Numbered from the stretch's first letter, positions 20,279 through 32,396 are shown. The stretch is 64,000 bases of DNA from Xiphydria camelus (GCA_963678675.1 OY783196.1:28622827-28686826); one strand, 5' to 3'. Notes: a model not told the origin generated them from the sequence alone. A program made the numbers and translations.

Positions 20279-23203
20279 TCAATCATACTTTGATAACTTG
20301 AGATGAAGTTTCCCGCCTGCCGGCTGCAGCGAGAAAGCTCTGGTATCGTACACATACGGAATTGGAGTTTCCTTGCAGATTTCGACCTTGTGATTTTGTA
20401 TGATCTTGAGGATTCCGACTTTCGTCTGGTACAGTCCAAATCTCATGCCTGTGGGAATATAAACGTTCGATCTCGTTCGTTTTGACACTGCAATATCGTC
20501 GATCGGAAATAGGAAAATTTAGTCGGATAAACTGTACCGATGCAATTTCTCGGACCATCCCCAAATGGCAAATGGCACATCGAATGCCTCGAAGCGATAG
20601 CCTCCGGGGTGAATCTCTCCGGATCGAAGTAGTCGGGTTTAGGGAATATCTTAGGATCGCGTTGAATCGAGTAGATCGGTATCCAAACCAACTGACCCTT
20701 TGGTATCGTGAGCTTGGTCCCGCCGAACGTGTATCTCGTGGTCGTTTGTCGCGTGAGGATCGGTAACGGCGGGTATTTTCTCAAGGTTTCTGAAAGAGCA
20801 ATTTTTCATCAACGAACCGCGAACAGGTTTCACGGAGGAAAAGGAACTGCACGAACTGTAATTCTCGCTCAGGAAGCTTTACAAAATTACATCACAGTAA
20901 TTTGATATCTTTCCTGGGAAACCGATAGGTATCCCTGTGCGAACAGATATATCTAGTGACCCAGTAACATGTACACTGCCCAACTATGGAGAAAGGCAGT
21001 AACTGTTAACCGACAAATTTGTGGAAAATCAACTTCTGCCTTTAGCCGAAGGGTTTCCAAGGCAGATTGCTAATGAAACCTAGCTTTAACACTAAAAAAG
21101 GGTACAAAATTTGGGTACAAAATAATTCAAGATATTCAATGGTACCATAAAACGCACTTCGATTCGTTTTGCTAGTTACCGCCTTTCTCCATAGTTGGGC
21201 AATACAGTTATAAACAGCAAACAAAAACGAGTCCTCTGTACAAATTCTTGAAAATAAGCTCGAGTCTCAACACCACTCGACGAAGCGACACAAATTCGTC
21301 AAAGAGGACTCTGTACCTTGAACCACCATGTGCAGGTACTTCATGTTCTTGACACCTTCGTACGTGAGCTCGCCGTCCCTCTCGATCTGTCCCTTCACCT
21401 CCAGACGAACCTTGTCCTGAATCTGAGTATTCAGCGCCATCTCGTACAGGGCGTTGCTCATCGTGGACGAGGAGGTCTCGAAGCCGGCCACGAAGAATAC
21501 GAACGCCTGGGAAGCCATGATATCGTCGGTGAACTCTGCAAGACGCGTGAATGCGCAATTGGAAATTTTGCGTTGAAATCGGTCCATCTGTGTACGTCAG
21601 TCGGTCCTTTGTATAATGCGTCAGAATCAACCGATTTTTCGCGTTAAGGTTTCTCGAGCGGTACAGGGGCTTTTTCCCTGCTAAAAGTGAGTCCACTGAA
21701 GTACAGTAACACTCTAAAGTATGTTCTTCGTGCGATGTGGCGACAATGTTTGACGTACAGTGGTATGTGTGTATCTGCGAGTTCAAAAATGGAGCCCAAA
21801 ACATCTGACCATGCATCTGTACGTCATGCAACGTTGCCACATTGACTTATCAAAGGTTATATTTATAAAGAGCAATTAATAAAAAAAAATAACGGGCTTC
21901 TTAATGAACGTGAAAATTGGTATAGATGATTTTAGTTCGTTAAACTTGCTGTTCAAAAAACTTCCGAATTTTTTCACTACTTTTCTCAGAAATATCGCCG
22001 TTTATTGGTTATAACCCGTAAGAACACACGTTATTTTGTTACTCAAAAATCTTTGCAACGAGCTTCTTAAAAGACTTGAAAATTTAACTGAATTTTTTGT
22101 TTACTTCAATCCACCGAATGCACAATACATTTTCAAGCATTTCTCACTATTTTTAGCATAACGCTCGAGAAACCTTAATCCCACATCGTTTGTGCCAAAG
22201 TTAACGCAAAGAACGCCAAATTTGCGCGAAGAAACGGTCGATATTCCAGCATGTAAAGATGAGAAGAACGATTCCAAATCAACATTTCTAACCGCGTCCA
22301 TACAGTATCGATTCGATCGGACTCGTCCTCACCGATATCTCGGACCATGCTGGGATCGTTCTTCAGCTCTATCAGCAGGTCCACAAAGTCGTGCCGCGAG
22401 ATCCTGCTGCTCTCCCTCTGCTTCACGGTTTGCGCGAAGGTGTCGAGGAAGAAGTTCTGCAGCACCCTGTCGCCCATGTCGACGTGACAGTAGGTCGCGA
22501 GGAACTCGTACAGCCAGGGCGAGCCCTCCCTCACGAGCCTCTTGAGGAACTTGCTCCTGTCCACCCGCATGAACCTCCGTCCCATCTTCCGGAACTCGCT
22601 CTCCTCGCTGCTCATCGCGTTCATCTTCAGGCCGAAGGCGCAGCTGCCGATGACGTCGGTGGCGAACTTGGCGGTGAACTCGCGCACGTCGACGGGTTCG
22701 CCCGTCGCCGCGATTTCCCCCGCGTGCCTTTCCAGCGCGTCGGCGCACTCCAGCAGCAGGTAGAACATCTGCTTCATCCTGCCGGACGTGAAGACCGGCG
22801 AGAGCTTCGTCCTCAGCGGCCGCCAGCGCGCCGGCTCGAGGTTGAAGAGGTGCTGGGAGATCGGCTCCACCTTCTTGTGGACCCTGTCGCCGCGCGAGGC
22901 GAATTCGGGGAAGTTCTTGATCATGATGTCCTTGACGTAATCGAGATCCCTCGCTATGAGAATCGGCGTGCGTCTCCGGAAGACGCCGACGAACGGCTGG
23001 TCCTCGTACTTCTCGTACAGCTCGTTCACGAATTCCGCTATGCACGTTTTCGCCCTCATCACGCGGCTGGTGTTGCCGAACAATGGCACCGGCGTGGGAC
23101 CGGGGACGCCGCGGTTCTTCCAGAAGTCGAAGTTGTACGCGAGGTAGTAGTACAGAGCGAGAAGCGCCGCGGCCAGGCCGCACAACACCTCGTACGGGTT
23201 CAT
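20279..23203 (-). CDS. Cytochrome P450, CYP6-like, complete 4-exon gene
   Basis: A microsomal haem-thiolate monooxygenase that takes electrons from P450 reductase; insect CYP6 members usually oxidise plant or pesticide compounds. Exons on the minus strand are 23203-22333, 21535-21317, 20789-20538 and 20448-20279; all introns are GT-AG and phase 1. They join to 503 aa, normal for the family. The N-terminal anchor is MNPYEVLCGLAAALLALYYY, followed by the hinge RGVPGPTPVPLFGN. Helix C has WRPLR (127-131), helix I AGFETS (307-312), helix K ETLR (364-367), then FDPERF (418-423). The haem loop is FGDGPRNCIGMRFG with ligand Cys446. The start ATG has the anchor immediately after it, which fixes it. 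Introns 1 and 2 carry hairpin/MITE sequences, and a mariner-type MITE ends about 100 bp upstream. All catalytic motifs are intact. The substrate is unknown. CYP6 is favoured by the PGP hinge and haem-loop wording; CYP9 or CYP336-type clan-3 members are less likely. Confidence 0.95.
20975..21204. mobile_element. MITE inside P450 intron 2
   Basis: TGCCCAACTATGGAGAAAGG on the left pairs with CCTTTCTCCATAGTTGGGCA on the right; further in, GTAAC pairs with GTTAC. Arms are about 30 bp around a 170-bp AT-rich core. It accounts for nearly half of the 527-bp intron and does not touch either splice site. Confidence 0.75.
21731..21846. repeat. Inverted repeat in P450 intron 1
   Basis: GATGTGGCGACAATGTTTGA and GCAACGTTGCCACATTG, with GACGTACAG / CTGTACGTC inside, form arms of about 27 bp. 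It may be a MITE remnant; the rest of intron 1 (to 22332) is plain AT-rich sequence. Confidence 0.6.
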
Positions 23204-23305
23204 CGCCGGGATGACGTTCGTGATTCCTCTTCTTGCTGCTCTTCACTTCGACTAGACGCACAGCCACCGCGTAACTTCAGCGCTGTGCGCGTCCTCCTGG
23301 TTGTA

Positions 23306-23712
23306 CAGGGTGTGACGAAATAAGTGTAAAACATTTCAGGGGGTGATTCCTCATCGCGAAAAAGGGATAGGGTCTTTCATATAAGGAAACTTCATTTGAG
23401 CATCCCTTGTTAAGATACAGCCACTCTCTTAAAGGGGTTGCGTTTTCCACCCCTTACAACCATGGGGTAAACCAAATAAATTACTGGCTAAGTGTCTTTT
23501 TGATAGTAGAAAATGTCACGTTAATTTCAATTTTGTAACTTTTTTAGTGTTTGTGACAAAAATTGTAAAACAAATTTTATGTACCCCCTTCAAGGGGGGC
23601 TGTATCTTAACAAGGGATGCTCGAATGAAGTTTCTTTGTATGAAAGACCCTATCCCTTTTTCGATGAGGAATCGCCCCCTGAAATGTTTTACACTTATTT
23701 TGTTACACCCTG
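23306..23712. mobile_element. Mariner-type MITE with arms of about 115 bp, upstream of the P450
   Basis: The ends are CAGGGTGTGACGAAATAAGT and its near-complement ending GTTACACCCTG, with TA on both sides. The arms stay about 90% alike through ATTTCAGGGGGTGATTCCTC and GGATAGGGTCTTTCATA, to AACAAGGGATGC. TACAGGGTGT ends with a TA target are known for Tc1-mariner MITEs. The element ends about 100 bp before the P450 start codon, so P450 transcription may begin in or beside it. Confidence 0.85.
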
Positions 23713-24523
23713 TATACTCATCGTCACCCACTCCACCGCGTATTACAGGTATTCGAGGACGCGCGTAAATCCAGGTGCAAGCTCTCTGGCTCCGTTTCCG
23801 ACCACTCGATGTCGATGTGAAACCGTTGCTCACTGCTTCGCGAACGAACTGTGCCGTTTTATTTATGCGGCTGGATGCGATGACTTGCGCGATCGTTCCC
23901 GACGCTCAATAAGATAAAGCGAGGAATGCTTTTTCCACGAAGCGACGCATTTTTTGATTACATCATAACGACCGCCGTTATATGCGTCCGCGAGGCCGTA
24001 AGATTCTTTTGACACACATAATATGTTCGGTCAACAGTGGACGAACGACGTTTCTCCGTCGCTCGCGGGTCCCCCTTTTTTCGTAAATCTTATAGAATTG
24101 CATCGTCCACTCTCGAACCTCCTCTCGTTCTTTAATGCGTAGGTATCGTTAGTAATAATTCGCGAATCACTGCGCGCAATAAAGATACTGCCTATCTCGA
24201 CTGATTCGGTATTTTCTTCGCATCAAGGGGGTATTGGTGTTCTGTCTTTTGCGTTACGCAAAACGTGTGTAGGTTTTGGTATAGGTACGTGACGTGCAAC
24301 TCGAAGCGACCGTCATTTATATACTGTTTCTCAATATTATGCACCGACAGAACAATCTGTTTAAAGTTAATAAACGTATTACTCTTTATTATGGCGAAAA
24401 AAAATGTTGAGCCAAACAGGTAATTATCAGAAGGCTTATTTCATTCGAATATGAAAAGAGCGATGTGATTGACAAATATTTCCTTAGCCCAACGAAATAT
24501 TTCTTTCGCCGTAAGCGAGTATA
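23713..24523. other. Intergenic, no gene recognised
   Basis: Mixed composition with no coding signal, RNA gene or repeat that I can pair. Confidence 0.45.
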
Positions 24524-24746
24524 CGCTGAGATAAATAATTATTCGTGTCAAAACGATGTCTTGGATCAAGAACATATTATGATGTTACAGATTTTTGAGA
24601 ACAGAGACTCTTGATCGAAAAATATATACGATCCGCTCACAAATATTTTCTTGCACGAAGAAAACCTTGGCTTGATCCCAGAATTATATCATACTTTTGG
24701 TCGAAGAAAATATTTTCTTTGGCATTAGCAATTATTTTTCTCAGTG
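24524..24746. mobile_element. MITE family A, copy 3
   Basis: Left end CGCTGAGATAAATAATTATT and right end CAATTATTTTTCTCAGTG, flanked by TA on both sides. Core words GTCTTGGATCAAGAACA and CTTGATCCCAGAATTA match the other copies. At 223 bp it is shorter than the 285-295-bp copies. Confidence 0.82.
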
Positions 24747-26002
24747 TACGTTTAATGACGGTAAAAAGCTGCTCTCTCTTAGTGTAACAATGAAATCATG
24801 ATAGTCATTCTACGTCACGCTCGTTTTAAAATTAAAAAGAAATTTTCTCAATTCCCCCTTCATTTTATTTGCCAGCGCATCGGAACAATTTACGCGTCGT
24901 TCAAAACCGTGTCGAATTTTGCCGCGTACGTAACACGACGGCACTCCGTGTTTACTCCACGGTAAACAAATCTCGCGGTTGCCCTCCGTTAGGCGCGGCT
25001 GGAGTCCGCGATGTCGCTCCTGCGGAAGACGATGCATGAAACCACGAAGAAATCCTCCGAGGACTCATGTGTAATTCGACATACATCTTTGCGGGGTTTC
25101 TCCGAGTTCCGCGTTGCACGCTCCCGATTCGAGGGAGGCTCGCGTTGGTATACGACGCGCGCGTCGAAGAGGAGGTGCGATCGTTGAGTTCTGAATCCGA
25201 CAAATACATAGGAGCAACGCGTCCGGCGGCGCGGTTCTCCGTCGGTAATTTTCGGCGAGTCGCGCGAAACCCACCCGACTCCGTTCGCACTTCCGTTTCG
25301 GCTTCGGCCGCGTGTATATTTCATGACCCGCGCGCTGCACGTCCGTCGCTCGATATTCCGGCGGCATTTCGTCCGACCGCGCGCGCGTATTTGCGCTCGA
25401 ATAGTCGGAACGCGCGAAACAAGTTTTTTAATAAAGCTCCACCCGGCGAACCGATGATATAGTGCGTATGTGTACATACGTGGGCGTCGCAACGCGCGAG
25501 GGTTGTACCGGTATATCGTAGACACGGTAAATACTCGACGCGTGTGTCTACGCGCCGCTGTACTCTATTCGCTCGAGAGAATGAGAGGGGGGAGAGAGAA
25601 AGAAAGAGGGGGTAGGAGCCATTTACGCCGACGTCAATGAACCTCGAAGCGAGAAGAGCGTTTCCCGCTCGAGGATCCTCTTCCGTCGGCACCGGGACGA
25701 GGGCGAATCGCGCGAGACGAGTCGCGAAGAGCGCGACGCACCGTCGCGCGTACCATATCGAATTTCATTCGGCTATCCACTTCCAGCCGTCCGCGGATGA
25801 CATTCTTTGTCTCGGCCGCTGGAATATTGCATTCTTGCTCCGTGGAAAGCCTTTTCTTTCGACTTCTCCGCCACTCTCTTTCGCTCGCGCCCCACACGGA
25901 AATGAAATTCCTGCTCTCTCTCTCTCTCTCTCTAATTGACCAGCCGACGCCGAGGGCAATCGTCCGCAGAATAGTAACCGACGTGATTTCGGGATTGTCG
26001 CG
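24747..26002. other. CpG-rich intergenic stretch, nothing recognised
   Basis: Open frames are Arg/Ser-rich and overlap on both strands. A CT microsatellite lies at about 25915-25933. No exon set or RNA gene is seen. Confidence 0.45.
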
Positions 26003-26216
26003 TTGACACTAGAACCATATACCGCAACTGGTCAATTTGACCGGTGTCTTATTCAGAGTTCCATTCAATCTCAATTATTTCGTAACCCGTGAGGTTTTTG
26101 TCGAAATTGGTACAATATTTTTTTGTAGAGCACATTTCGGTCTACAAAAAAGTTCTACAGCAGTGTGGACGAAAAATCCACGGATAACGAGATAATCACC
26201 CGCCAAAACGACCGTC
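26003..26216. mobile_element. piggyBac-like MITE (family B), truncated copy
   Basis: Begins TTGACACTAGAACCATA and matches the complete copy at 49179-49428 over about 190 bp, including GAGTTCCATTCAATCTC and TTCGGTCTACAAAAAAGTTC. The right end stops after CCGCCAAAACGACCGTC, so the terminal repeat is missing there. Confidence 0.75.
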
Positions 26217-27172
26217 CGCTGGAAAGGGTCCGCTTGTGGAAATATCTGTGCGTCGTTTCGACACGCGATGGTTTAGCTTCTTTCGAAGGGATGATACACT
26301 GCGACAAAAGGTCTAGTTGAATGAGGATCTGATGGACAAATTTATTTGAGATAAATATGAACTTATTCATATCGAACAAACGTCTATTTGAACCAGATAA
26401 ATGTTTCGCACATCTCTTTAATCGTTTACGAACCTAGTAAAACGTTTATTTAATTGAAATAAACTTTTGCTCAATGTGAATTAATTCCTATTCGTCTCAA
26501 ATACATTTTTCTATTATATATATATAGAGGTTCGCATTTAACTAGACCTTTCCCCCCGGGTGTGTCGAGTTCGCGATTCGCAGCCGGATGAACTTGAAAA
26601 ATTCTTCTTCTCTCCGGGTGGACGCGAGCGTCTCCGGGATCCAAAATTCCCGGATCTACCTAAAATCTGCCTACCGCGCGAGGCAATCTTCGCTTTTCAT
26701 AAATCTCGCGTCCCTTTTCGCGCTCCCGCGCCCTTCCAACGTTTTCCACCTCGTCGGAAACTTTCCGCCGTCCAATACGTCTTCGGCCCCTAAACGGTAC
26801 CGCGGCCTAGTCCCCCCCCCCCCCCACCCGGCAGTCGCCGCGAGAGGGGACGATAACGCGTCCACGGCTTAAAGGCGGGGTATATGGGTTTCGCTTTCTA
26901 GCCCGCGCGCTTTTCGGGAATTTGAGTAACGTCCCTTCGTGGAATTTCATTTTCCGTGAGCGCGAGGGGTGTGGCAAGGGAGCTTTCGACGACGGTCGCA
27001 ATTCGTACACCGCGACACTTTCGATTCGCGCGCGCGCGCGGATTTGCCGTCCAACTTTCTCGTGGGAAACTTTCGCCCCCACCGGCCCTTCAAGTTTAAC
27101 TCGTGTAACACCCGCGTTCGATCCCCTATAAATCGAGGAGGACACCGGGATTTAGCAGATTCCAGATACGAA
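26217..27172. other. Intergenic, with a possible decayed MITE and a poly-C tract
   Basis: The AT-rich part at about 26340-26500 contains GTTTATTTAATTGAAATAAAC and ends TTGCTCAATGTG. That resembles the right end of the element at 27173-27401, so it may be a decayed relative. A C-run lies at 26812-26825. No gene is seen. Confidence 0.4.
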
Positions 27173-27401
27173 AACTGAGAAAGAAAAATCGTCCGATTCA
27201 ATTAAATGTCGGAGTTACGGGCGGCCGACTAAATATATTGTTATATTTGAAGAAATATTAAATTCGAGCAGCTAAATATTCAATTATTTTTCACCGGAGA
27301 TTTAGTTATTTCAATTACACATTTATTGAGATAACTATACATTTAATTGACCACTCGTAATTTCAAGATTTAATTGAAATAAACGCTTTTTTTTCTCAGT
27401 G
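27173..27401. mobile_element. MITE, CACTGAG-end group
   Basis: The left end AACTGAGAAAGAAAAATCG pairs with the right end TTTTTTTTCTCAGTG. The interior is AT-rich with TTCAATTACACATTTA and ATTTAATTGAAATAAACG. It belongs with the CACTGAG-end elements by its termini, not by its core. Confidence 0.65.
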
Positions 27402-27789
27402 TACGAAGTGGTGCGTTTTATTCTTCGCTGTAATCCGATCCCGTGGTTGCCTTCCTCCAGGCGCGCCCGACATCTGCGACTTCCACGAGGAGATAACGGC
27501 GGCGGTAAGCAGCGATAGAGCCCGATGATAATAGTACCCATTCGCCTCCCTCGCGGCGCAACGCAGTCGAGTCCCGTGGGAGAGCCGGGGGACGCGTCTA
27601 CGAATTTCGTGAGCGGCGCTCCGCATATACTCCCACGATCCGCGTCGACGATTTATTTCGCCGTAAACGTATACGCGTAAATGTAAACGAGCTCGTAAGC
27701 GCGACGACCGAGTGGAATTCCAATGAGGACGACGCGGTGTCTTCCCGGCTGGGACTCTAAATCCGAAGAGGCGCATCCGCGGATCAAGT

Positions 27790-27957
27790 TGCTTCAACTG
27801 ATAATTTGCTGCAATTGACTATAACTTTGTTTTCGTCAAATAGTTTTTAATCGTCATATTGCACCCAATATTATTTAATTGAAGTAACGAAATCGGCGCT
27901 CCCCCGCCCGTTATCGACAATTTAATGAAATCTAGTATTTTTTGTTCTCTTTGTAGC
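27790..27957. mobile_element. MITE family N, partial copy 2
   Basis: Shares a block with 975-1205: TTTTCGTCAAATAG, ATTATTTAATTGAAGTAACG and ATCGGCGCTCCCCCGCC. It ends ATTTTTTGTTCTCTTTGTAG, a degenerate form of the family terminus. Confidence 0.55.
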
Positions 27958-28779
27958 CAAACCGTTTCGTAAAACATGGATCCTTAAATTGACCATTTTC
28001 TGATTAGAATAATTAGACTGAAGTTAGAACTACTGAACGTGTAGTCGGAATAACTAAATATCAGGTTCGATTTTACCAGAGTATTTTGGTCAGATTCACT
28101 AAATTCGTTCAACCAGATGCGTATTGTCATTTTAACCAAGTTATTTTCCTCAGTATGGAAGAAGGATTTTTTTGGCGGCGAAGAGGAACGTGATTTTTCG
28201 ACACTTTCAATTTCGCTTCCTCCCTGGTCTCCGCGGGGGTGGTAGCCTCGCCCCATTGCGGCTTTCGTCACTCGCTATCCGCAAGGAGATTACCAACGAA
28301 TCGACATTATTAGCCCGGCGAACATAACGATTATTATGAAATCGTTAATCTCGTGGATGGATCCGTCATCGCGCCTCCGCACCCTCTATATATGTATACA
28401 CGGCTAGGTAAAAGCTCCCTCCGCGTTCTCGACGCACACAACGCGGCCAGAGAGATATACCGCTCCACCCTCTCTTCCGCCGTCCGCCCGCGCGCGCGAT
28501 TCGTCACGCGTGGCTGAACGGAAACCGCGCGTAATCCGCGTAATGCGCGTAACGTGGCCATTACGTTATTACACGGGGCGTTACCTCCGCTTATAACGAT
28601 CCGCGCCTATCGTCGTCCGGCATTATTATTCGAAAGCACTTTTCGAAAATCGTCTCGCGCTCGATTTTCCAAGGATTTCGAGAAACTACGGAAGTACAGC
28701 GATTCGTGACCTCGCTCGATCGAATTAAAATTTCAGAATTCCTTTCCCATTTGATGTCGTTTTTCTCGAAGAAAAATAT
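27958..28779. other. Intergenic, no gene recognised
   Basis: The AT-rich start ends near 28157 with TTATTTTCCTCAGTATG, which resembles another CACTGAG terminus but has no clear partner. The rest is CpG-rich without coding signal. Confidence 0.4.
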
Positions 28780-28996
28780 AGTAAAAGTGGGACAGATGCC
28801 GCAGTCTCTGTTTAACTTTGAACTCGATTATCTCGAAACGCAGTGGAGATATGTGAAAAATGCGTAGTACCTTTTTTACAGTAAAAATATAGATAAACAC
28901 TTTTTATCTAAACTTCCCTTCGATACCTGCAATCGATTTCGAGATAATCGATTTTGAACTTGCTCTTCAACCGCGGCGTCTATACCACTTTTACCC
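28780..28996. mobile_element. MITE family F, copy 2 (complete)
   Basis: The left end GTAAAAGTGGGACAGATG pairs with the right end CTATACCACTTTTACCC. The core ATCTCGAAACGCAGTGGAGA and GATTTCGAGATAATCGATTT is shared with 15453-15661. Confidence 0.75.
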
Positions 28997-29757
28997 TAAC
29001 CACCTCGTTCGAGCCAATTAAAATTTCGAAACGTTCTTCATTCGATGTCGCTCCTCTTGCGAATAAAAATATCCTCGTTCCGGAATTTCGGAAATTCTGA
29101 GGCAGGAAAGGGGCCGAGCGAGATTCCTGCCAAGTTGGCTCGGGGGCAGAGCAAGGTCGTTATTTGGATACAACCAACTTCGGCCCTGCCGGTTGTTGCC
29201 AACGCTCCGAACTTTCCGCTCTCGTATATAATATGTATACGAGTATATATGTATGTATATATTTATATATAGCTACTCTGAAGAGAGTGCGTCCATTTGA
29301 ATCTTGAATACGGAATTCCGTTTACTCTCCTCCGTCTTCTTTTCTCTCGTCGGTAAACATTTCCCCACCTCGCATATATCGTCGGTCTTATCACGTAAGG
29401 GCGTATCTCAGTTTTGATGATTTCTCAGAGGAGAGCGATTTTAAATATTTCACGATTTTTCATTGTGAATAGGTCCTGCAATTATTTTTATAGATTGGTG
29501 ATTTTTTTTATATATAAAATTATGCGCTTGAATGCCCTTTAAATCACACGTATGGGCCTATCCTATGTTAGGCCTACTGTACGTGAGATTTAAATTTTGA
29601 TTATTTTGAGATACGACGAAAAATATATATGGGGAGCAAAAGTATAAAATGTCGAGGTACGCCGGGTCGTGAGATAAAAATATAAGGCTTAAGAGCAACC
29701 TATTGGCGGTCTTAACTGAATTTTCAAATTTGCTGAGACACGTGATAAGACCGACGA
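28997..29757. other. Intergenic with TA-rich tract and a weak inverted repeat
   Basis: A TATATA-rich tract lies near 29230-29270. CGTATCTCAGTTTTGATG (about 29402) and ATTATTTTGAGATACG (about 29600) are near-complements around a core with AAATCACACGTA / TACGTGAGATTT. This suggests an old fold-back element of about 220 bp. Confidence 0.45.
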
Positions 29758-29963
29758 TATGAAGCTAAGCTTATTCGTCAGGAAGGAAACTTCAGTCGCT
29801 ATTGTCTCATTACCAATGCACTTTTGGCCTACATCGACATGAGACTTTGTTAGAGATAAAAATGTTATCTGCAAACAAGTGTTATACAAATATGGACCAA
29901 AAACTAATGGATAACGAGATAATAGCGATTTAAGTTTATCTTGGCGAGTAAGTTTAGCCTCAT
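29758..29963. mobile_element. MITE family C, copy 1 (diverged)
   Basis: Left GAAGCTAAGCTTATTCGTCA and right GGCGAGTAAGTTTAGCCTCA are inverted. The interior keeps CTTTTGGCCTACATCGACAT and AACGAGATAATAGCG, matching 31028-31242. Confidence 0.7.
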
Positions 29964-31027
29964 CCAACGAAGACTGCAGTAACTCATTTGTTGTACTTTT
30001 GAGATACGATAGTTTCCGACGAAAGACGTTCATAAATCGAAGATACTATTAAACGTACATGGTAATGTTAGTTGAAAATATATTAGGTACTATTTTCTGA
30101 GATACGACTCTTTTTTCTGGTGAAGATATCATTATGTTTTACTGTTCTGTACTCGTAACTGAAAAAATACAAAATTTGAGTTACTACAGTCTTCGTCGGA
30201 CGAGTCGATATGACACAAATGCCGCGTGCGTCTCGTCCGCCTTGAAAGGTCGACTCTCGAATCCCACAGCGAGACATCGCGTCCCGTAATCCCGAGGGAT
30301 GATGTACTCTCCTCCATGAAACTGCCGACAGCATCCTGCGTGAATCGAACCCTGCGCCGTGCTCGTCTTCCGTCGCAACTTCGACATTCGCTCGTTCGAA
30401 AAGCAACGTTGAATGTGAGTATCGATTTCTCCGGCGAAACACCGATTCATCGTCGGGTACGTTCGTGCCGCTAATGAAAATAACGCTTATTTACCAAGTC
30501 GACGGCGATGGCCGTGCGATATCTTATCGCGCGAGAGTCGCGCTTTCAACCGCACTCGTCCTCGCCGATTGCGCGCGTGATATTTCGCGAAACGGGACAC
30601 CCACCGCGTATCGCGAAGTCGCTTCCGGTCCCGTTTCGCGGCTCGAAAGTCATCCGAAATCGAATCATCTCGCGACGCACGCATCGCGTCCCGATGGAGA
30701 GACGATCGAGCGCCGCGCCACTCCGAAATATTAAATTCCTCCGCGCGGGACATTTCCCTGGAAGAGTGCAGCGTGTTGGACGGGAAGAGGGGGAAAAAAA
30801 AGGAAGCAACCGCGCGCGAAATCGCGTAACCGAGAGTCGAATCGGAAATCTACGCCCGGCGGATATAGCGCGGATGCTCTCTCGCGACGTCGTCGAGTCG
30901 ATAACCGCCCATTCGTATACGCGAGCACTTCGAAGATTACATCCCTCTCCCGCGTCCAATTTCCCTCGGCGGGACCGCACCCCGCTTCGACGTTCGACGC
31001 GGAGGTCACACGCGTGGGGATCTGCCA
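29964..31027. other. Intergenic, no gene recognised
   Basis: CpG-rich with overlapping open frames on both strands and no domain. The motif GGGTTCGATTCA near 30340 (minus strand) resembles a tRNA B box, but no A box or cloverleaf accompanies it. Confidence 0.45.
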
Positions 31028-31242
31028 TGTGAGGCTAAACTTACTCGCCACGGGAAAGGAACTCGAATCACTGTTGTCGCACGATCTATGAATTTTTGGC
31101 CTGTATCGACATATAAGACTTTATTGTAGATTGAAACGTAATGTTCAAAAAAGTATTGTACAAATGTGAGCCGAAAGCTCATAGCTTGTGAGATAATAGT
31201 GACTGGAGTTTCTTTCCTGGCGAGTAAGTTTAGCCTCATATT
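31028..31242. mobile_element. MITE family C, copy 2
   Basis: Left TGAGGCTAAACTTACTCGCC and right GGCGAGTAAGTTTAGCCTCA are perfect complements over 20 bp. The arms continue with GGAACTCGAATCACT / AGTGACTGGAGTTTC. Core: TTGTAGATTGAAACGTAAT. Confidence 0.85.
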
Positions 31243-31449
31243 ATATGATACATATATCGTCGTTGTCACAAGTCAAAATTTGCTACGTGGAGAATTTATC
31301 TATGGGGACAAAGCGTCCCTCCACCTCATATTTTAGGAATAACTCTCCTTGATTTATGCGACATTTTCCTTCAAAAGTAATCCTAAATGAGTTCACAGAT
31401 GCCTTTAAAGAGCAAAATTATAAACACGCGTTTATGAAAGTAAAAAATA

Positions 31450-31968
31450 GGGTCAATGGAGGTAATAGTAGTGAGACACTGAAAAAGTTGGGCAAAAATG
31501 AGACAGTCCTTCAATAAGTTTAATTCTAACCTCTTCTTGAATCTAAACATATTAGTAGTTTGTTTAAAGCCCCTTCTATCACATTGTTTAATTTTTTAGA
31601 TCGTTTAAATAAAATGCACAAATAATATTTTACCTTTCAGTAAACAAGTGTCTCCTATTTTGAATGCACTGTCTTACTATTGCCCTAACGATCTAAAACA
31701 GTTCAAATACACGAAATACTACGTTGTCTTACTTTTGCCTTCAGCGTGTTTCATTTCTGCCTATTAGTGAAGGCAAAAAAGGGACACAGTTTTTATTTAT
31801 TTTTTTTTTTTAATATCAGAAAGCCAGCTAGCGTTTCCATACACAAATGGCATGTTTAGCAACATGTAGGCTATTTATATTTAAAATTAGCTTATTATCA
31901 GCTACAGAAATGTGGGTGTCACATTGCAAAGTTTGATAAAGTGTCTCATATTTACCTCCATTGACCCC
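31450..31968. mobile_element. Larger TIR element of about 520 bp
   Basis: GGGTCAATGGAGGTAATAGT...GAGACAC on the left pairs with GTGTCTCATATTTACCTCC...ATTGACCC on the right. The AT-rich interior has several further GTCTCA/TGAGAC words and no reading frame of note. The family is unknown; only one copy lies in the window. Confidence 0.7.
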
Positions 31969-32396
31969 ACACAGTTTTCTTCGTCTCTCGGAAAAAAACA
32001 ACATAGCAGATTTTAACACGACAACGGCGATATACGCGTCACCGCGTCTTCTCAAATCTTCGCGTCGCGTCCCACTTTTCCTCGGGAAGACGAGGAAAAA
32101 GGAAATCCAGCAAAATCGCATTCGTCGCGTATTTCGTTGCATCCCGTTAAAAGGGAAACAAATTGAGATCGATCGCATCGACAATGACGGTCGTCCACGG
32201 CGAGCCTCCACTCGTGGATACGCTAATCTCCACGGGGTACTCTCGATCGACGCGCCCAAGTCTCTCGAGTGCCACTGACGCGCGCCCCGCTCGCGCGACG
32301 ACGTCGTAAATCGCTCGAATCGGTATTACGGCACTCCGGGCGCCGAACCGCACATGTCAAAGTCCCCTGGCGCGCGGGGGTCGAGGGCGGAAAAAC

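Noticed and set aside
22329..23267. A 312-codon minus-strand frame and a 310-codon plus-strand frame (22391-23323) over P450 exon 1
   Set aside because: They are shadows of the GC-rich P450 exon. Their peptides are Arg/Glu- or Val/Leu-rich with no domain, while the third frame gives a textbook P450.
30290..30440. tRNA-like B box GGGTTCGATTCA on the minus strand
   Set aside because: No A box, acceptor stem or anticodon arm can be drawn around it.
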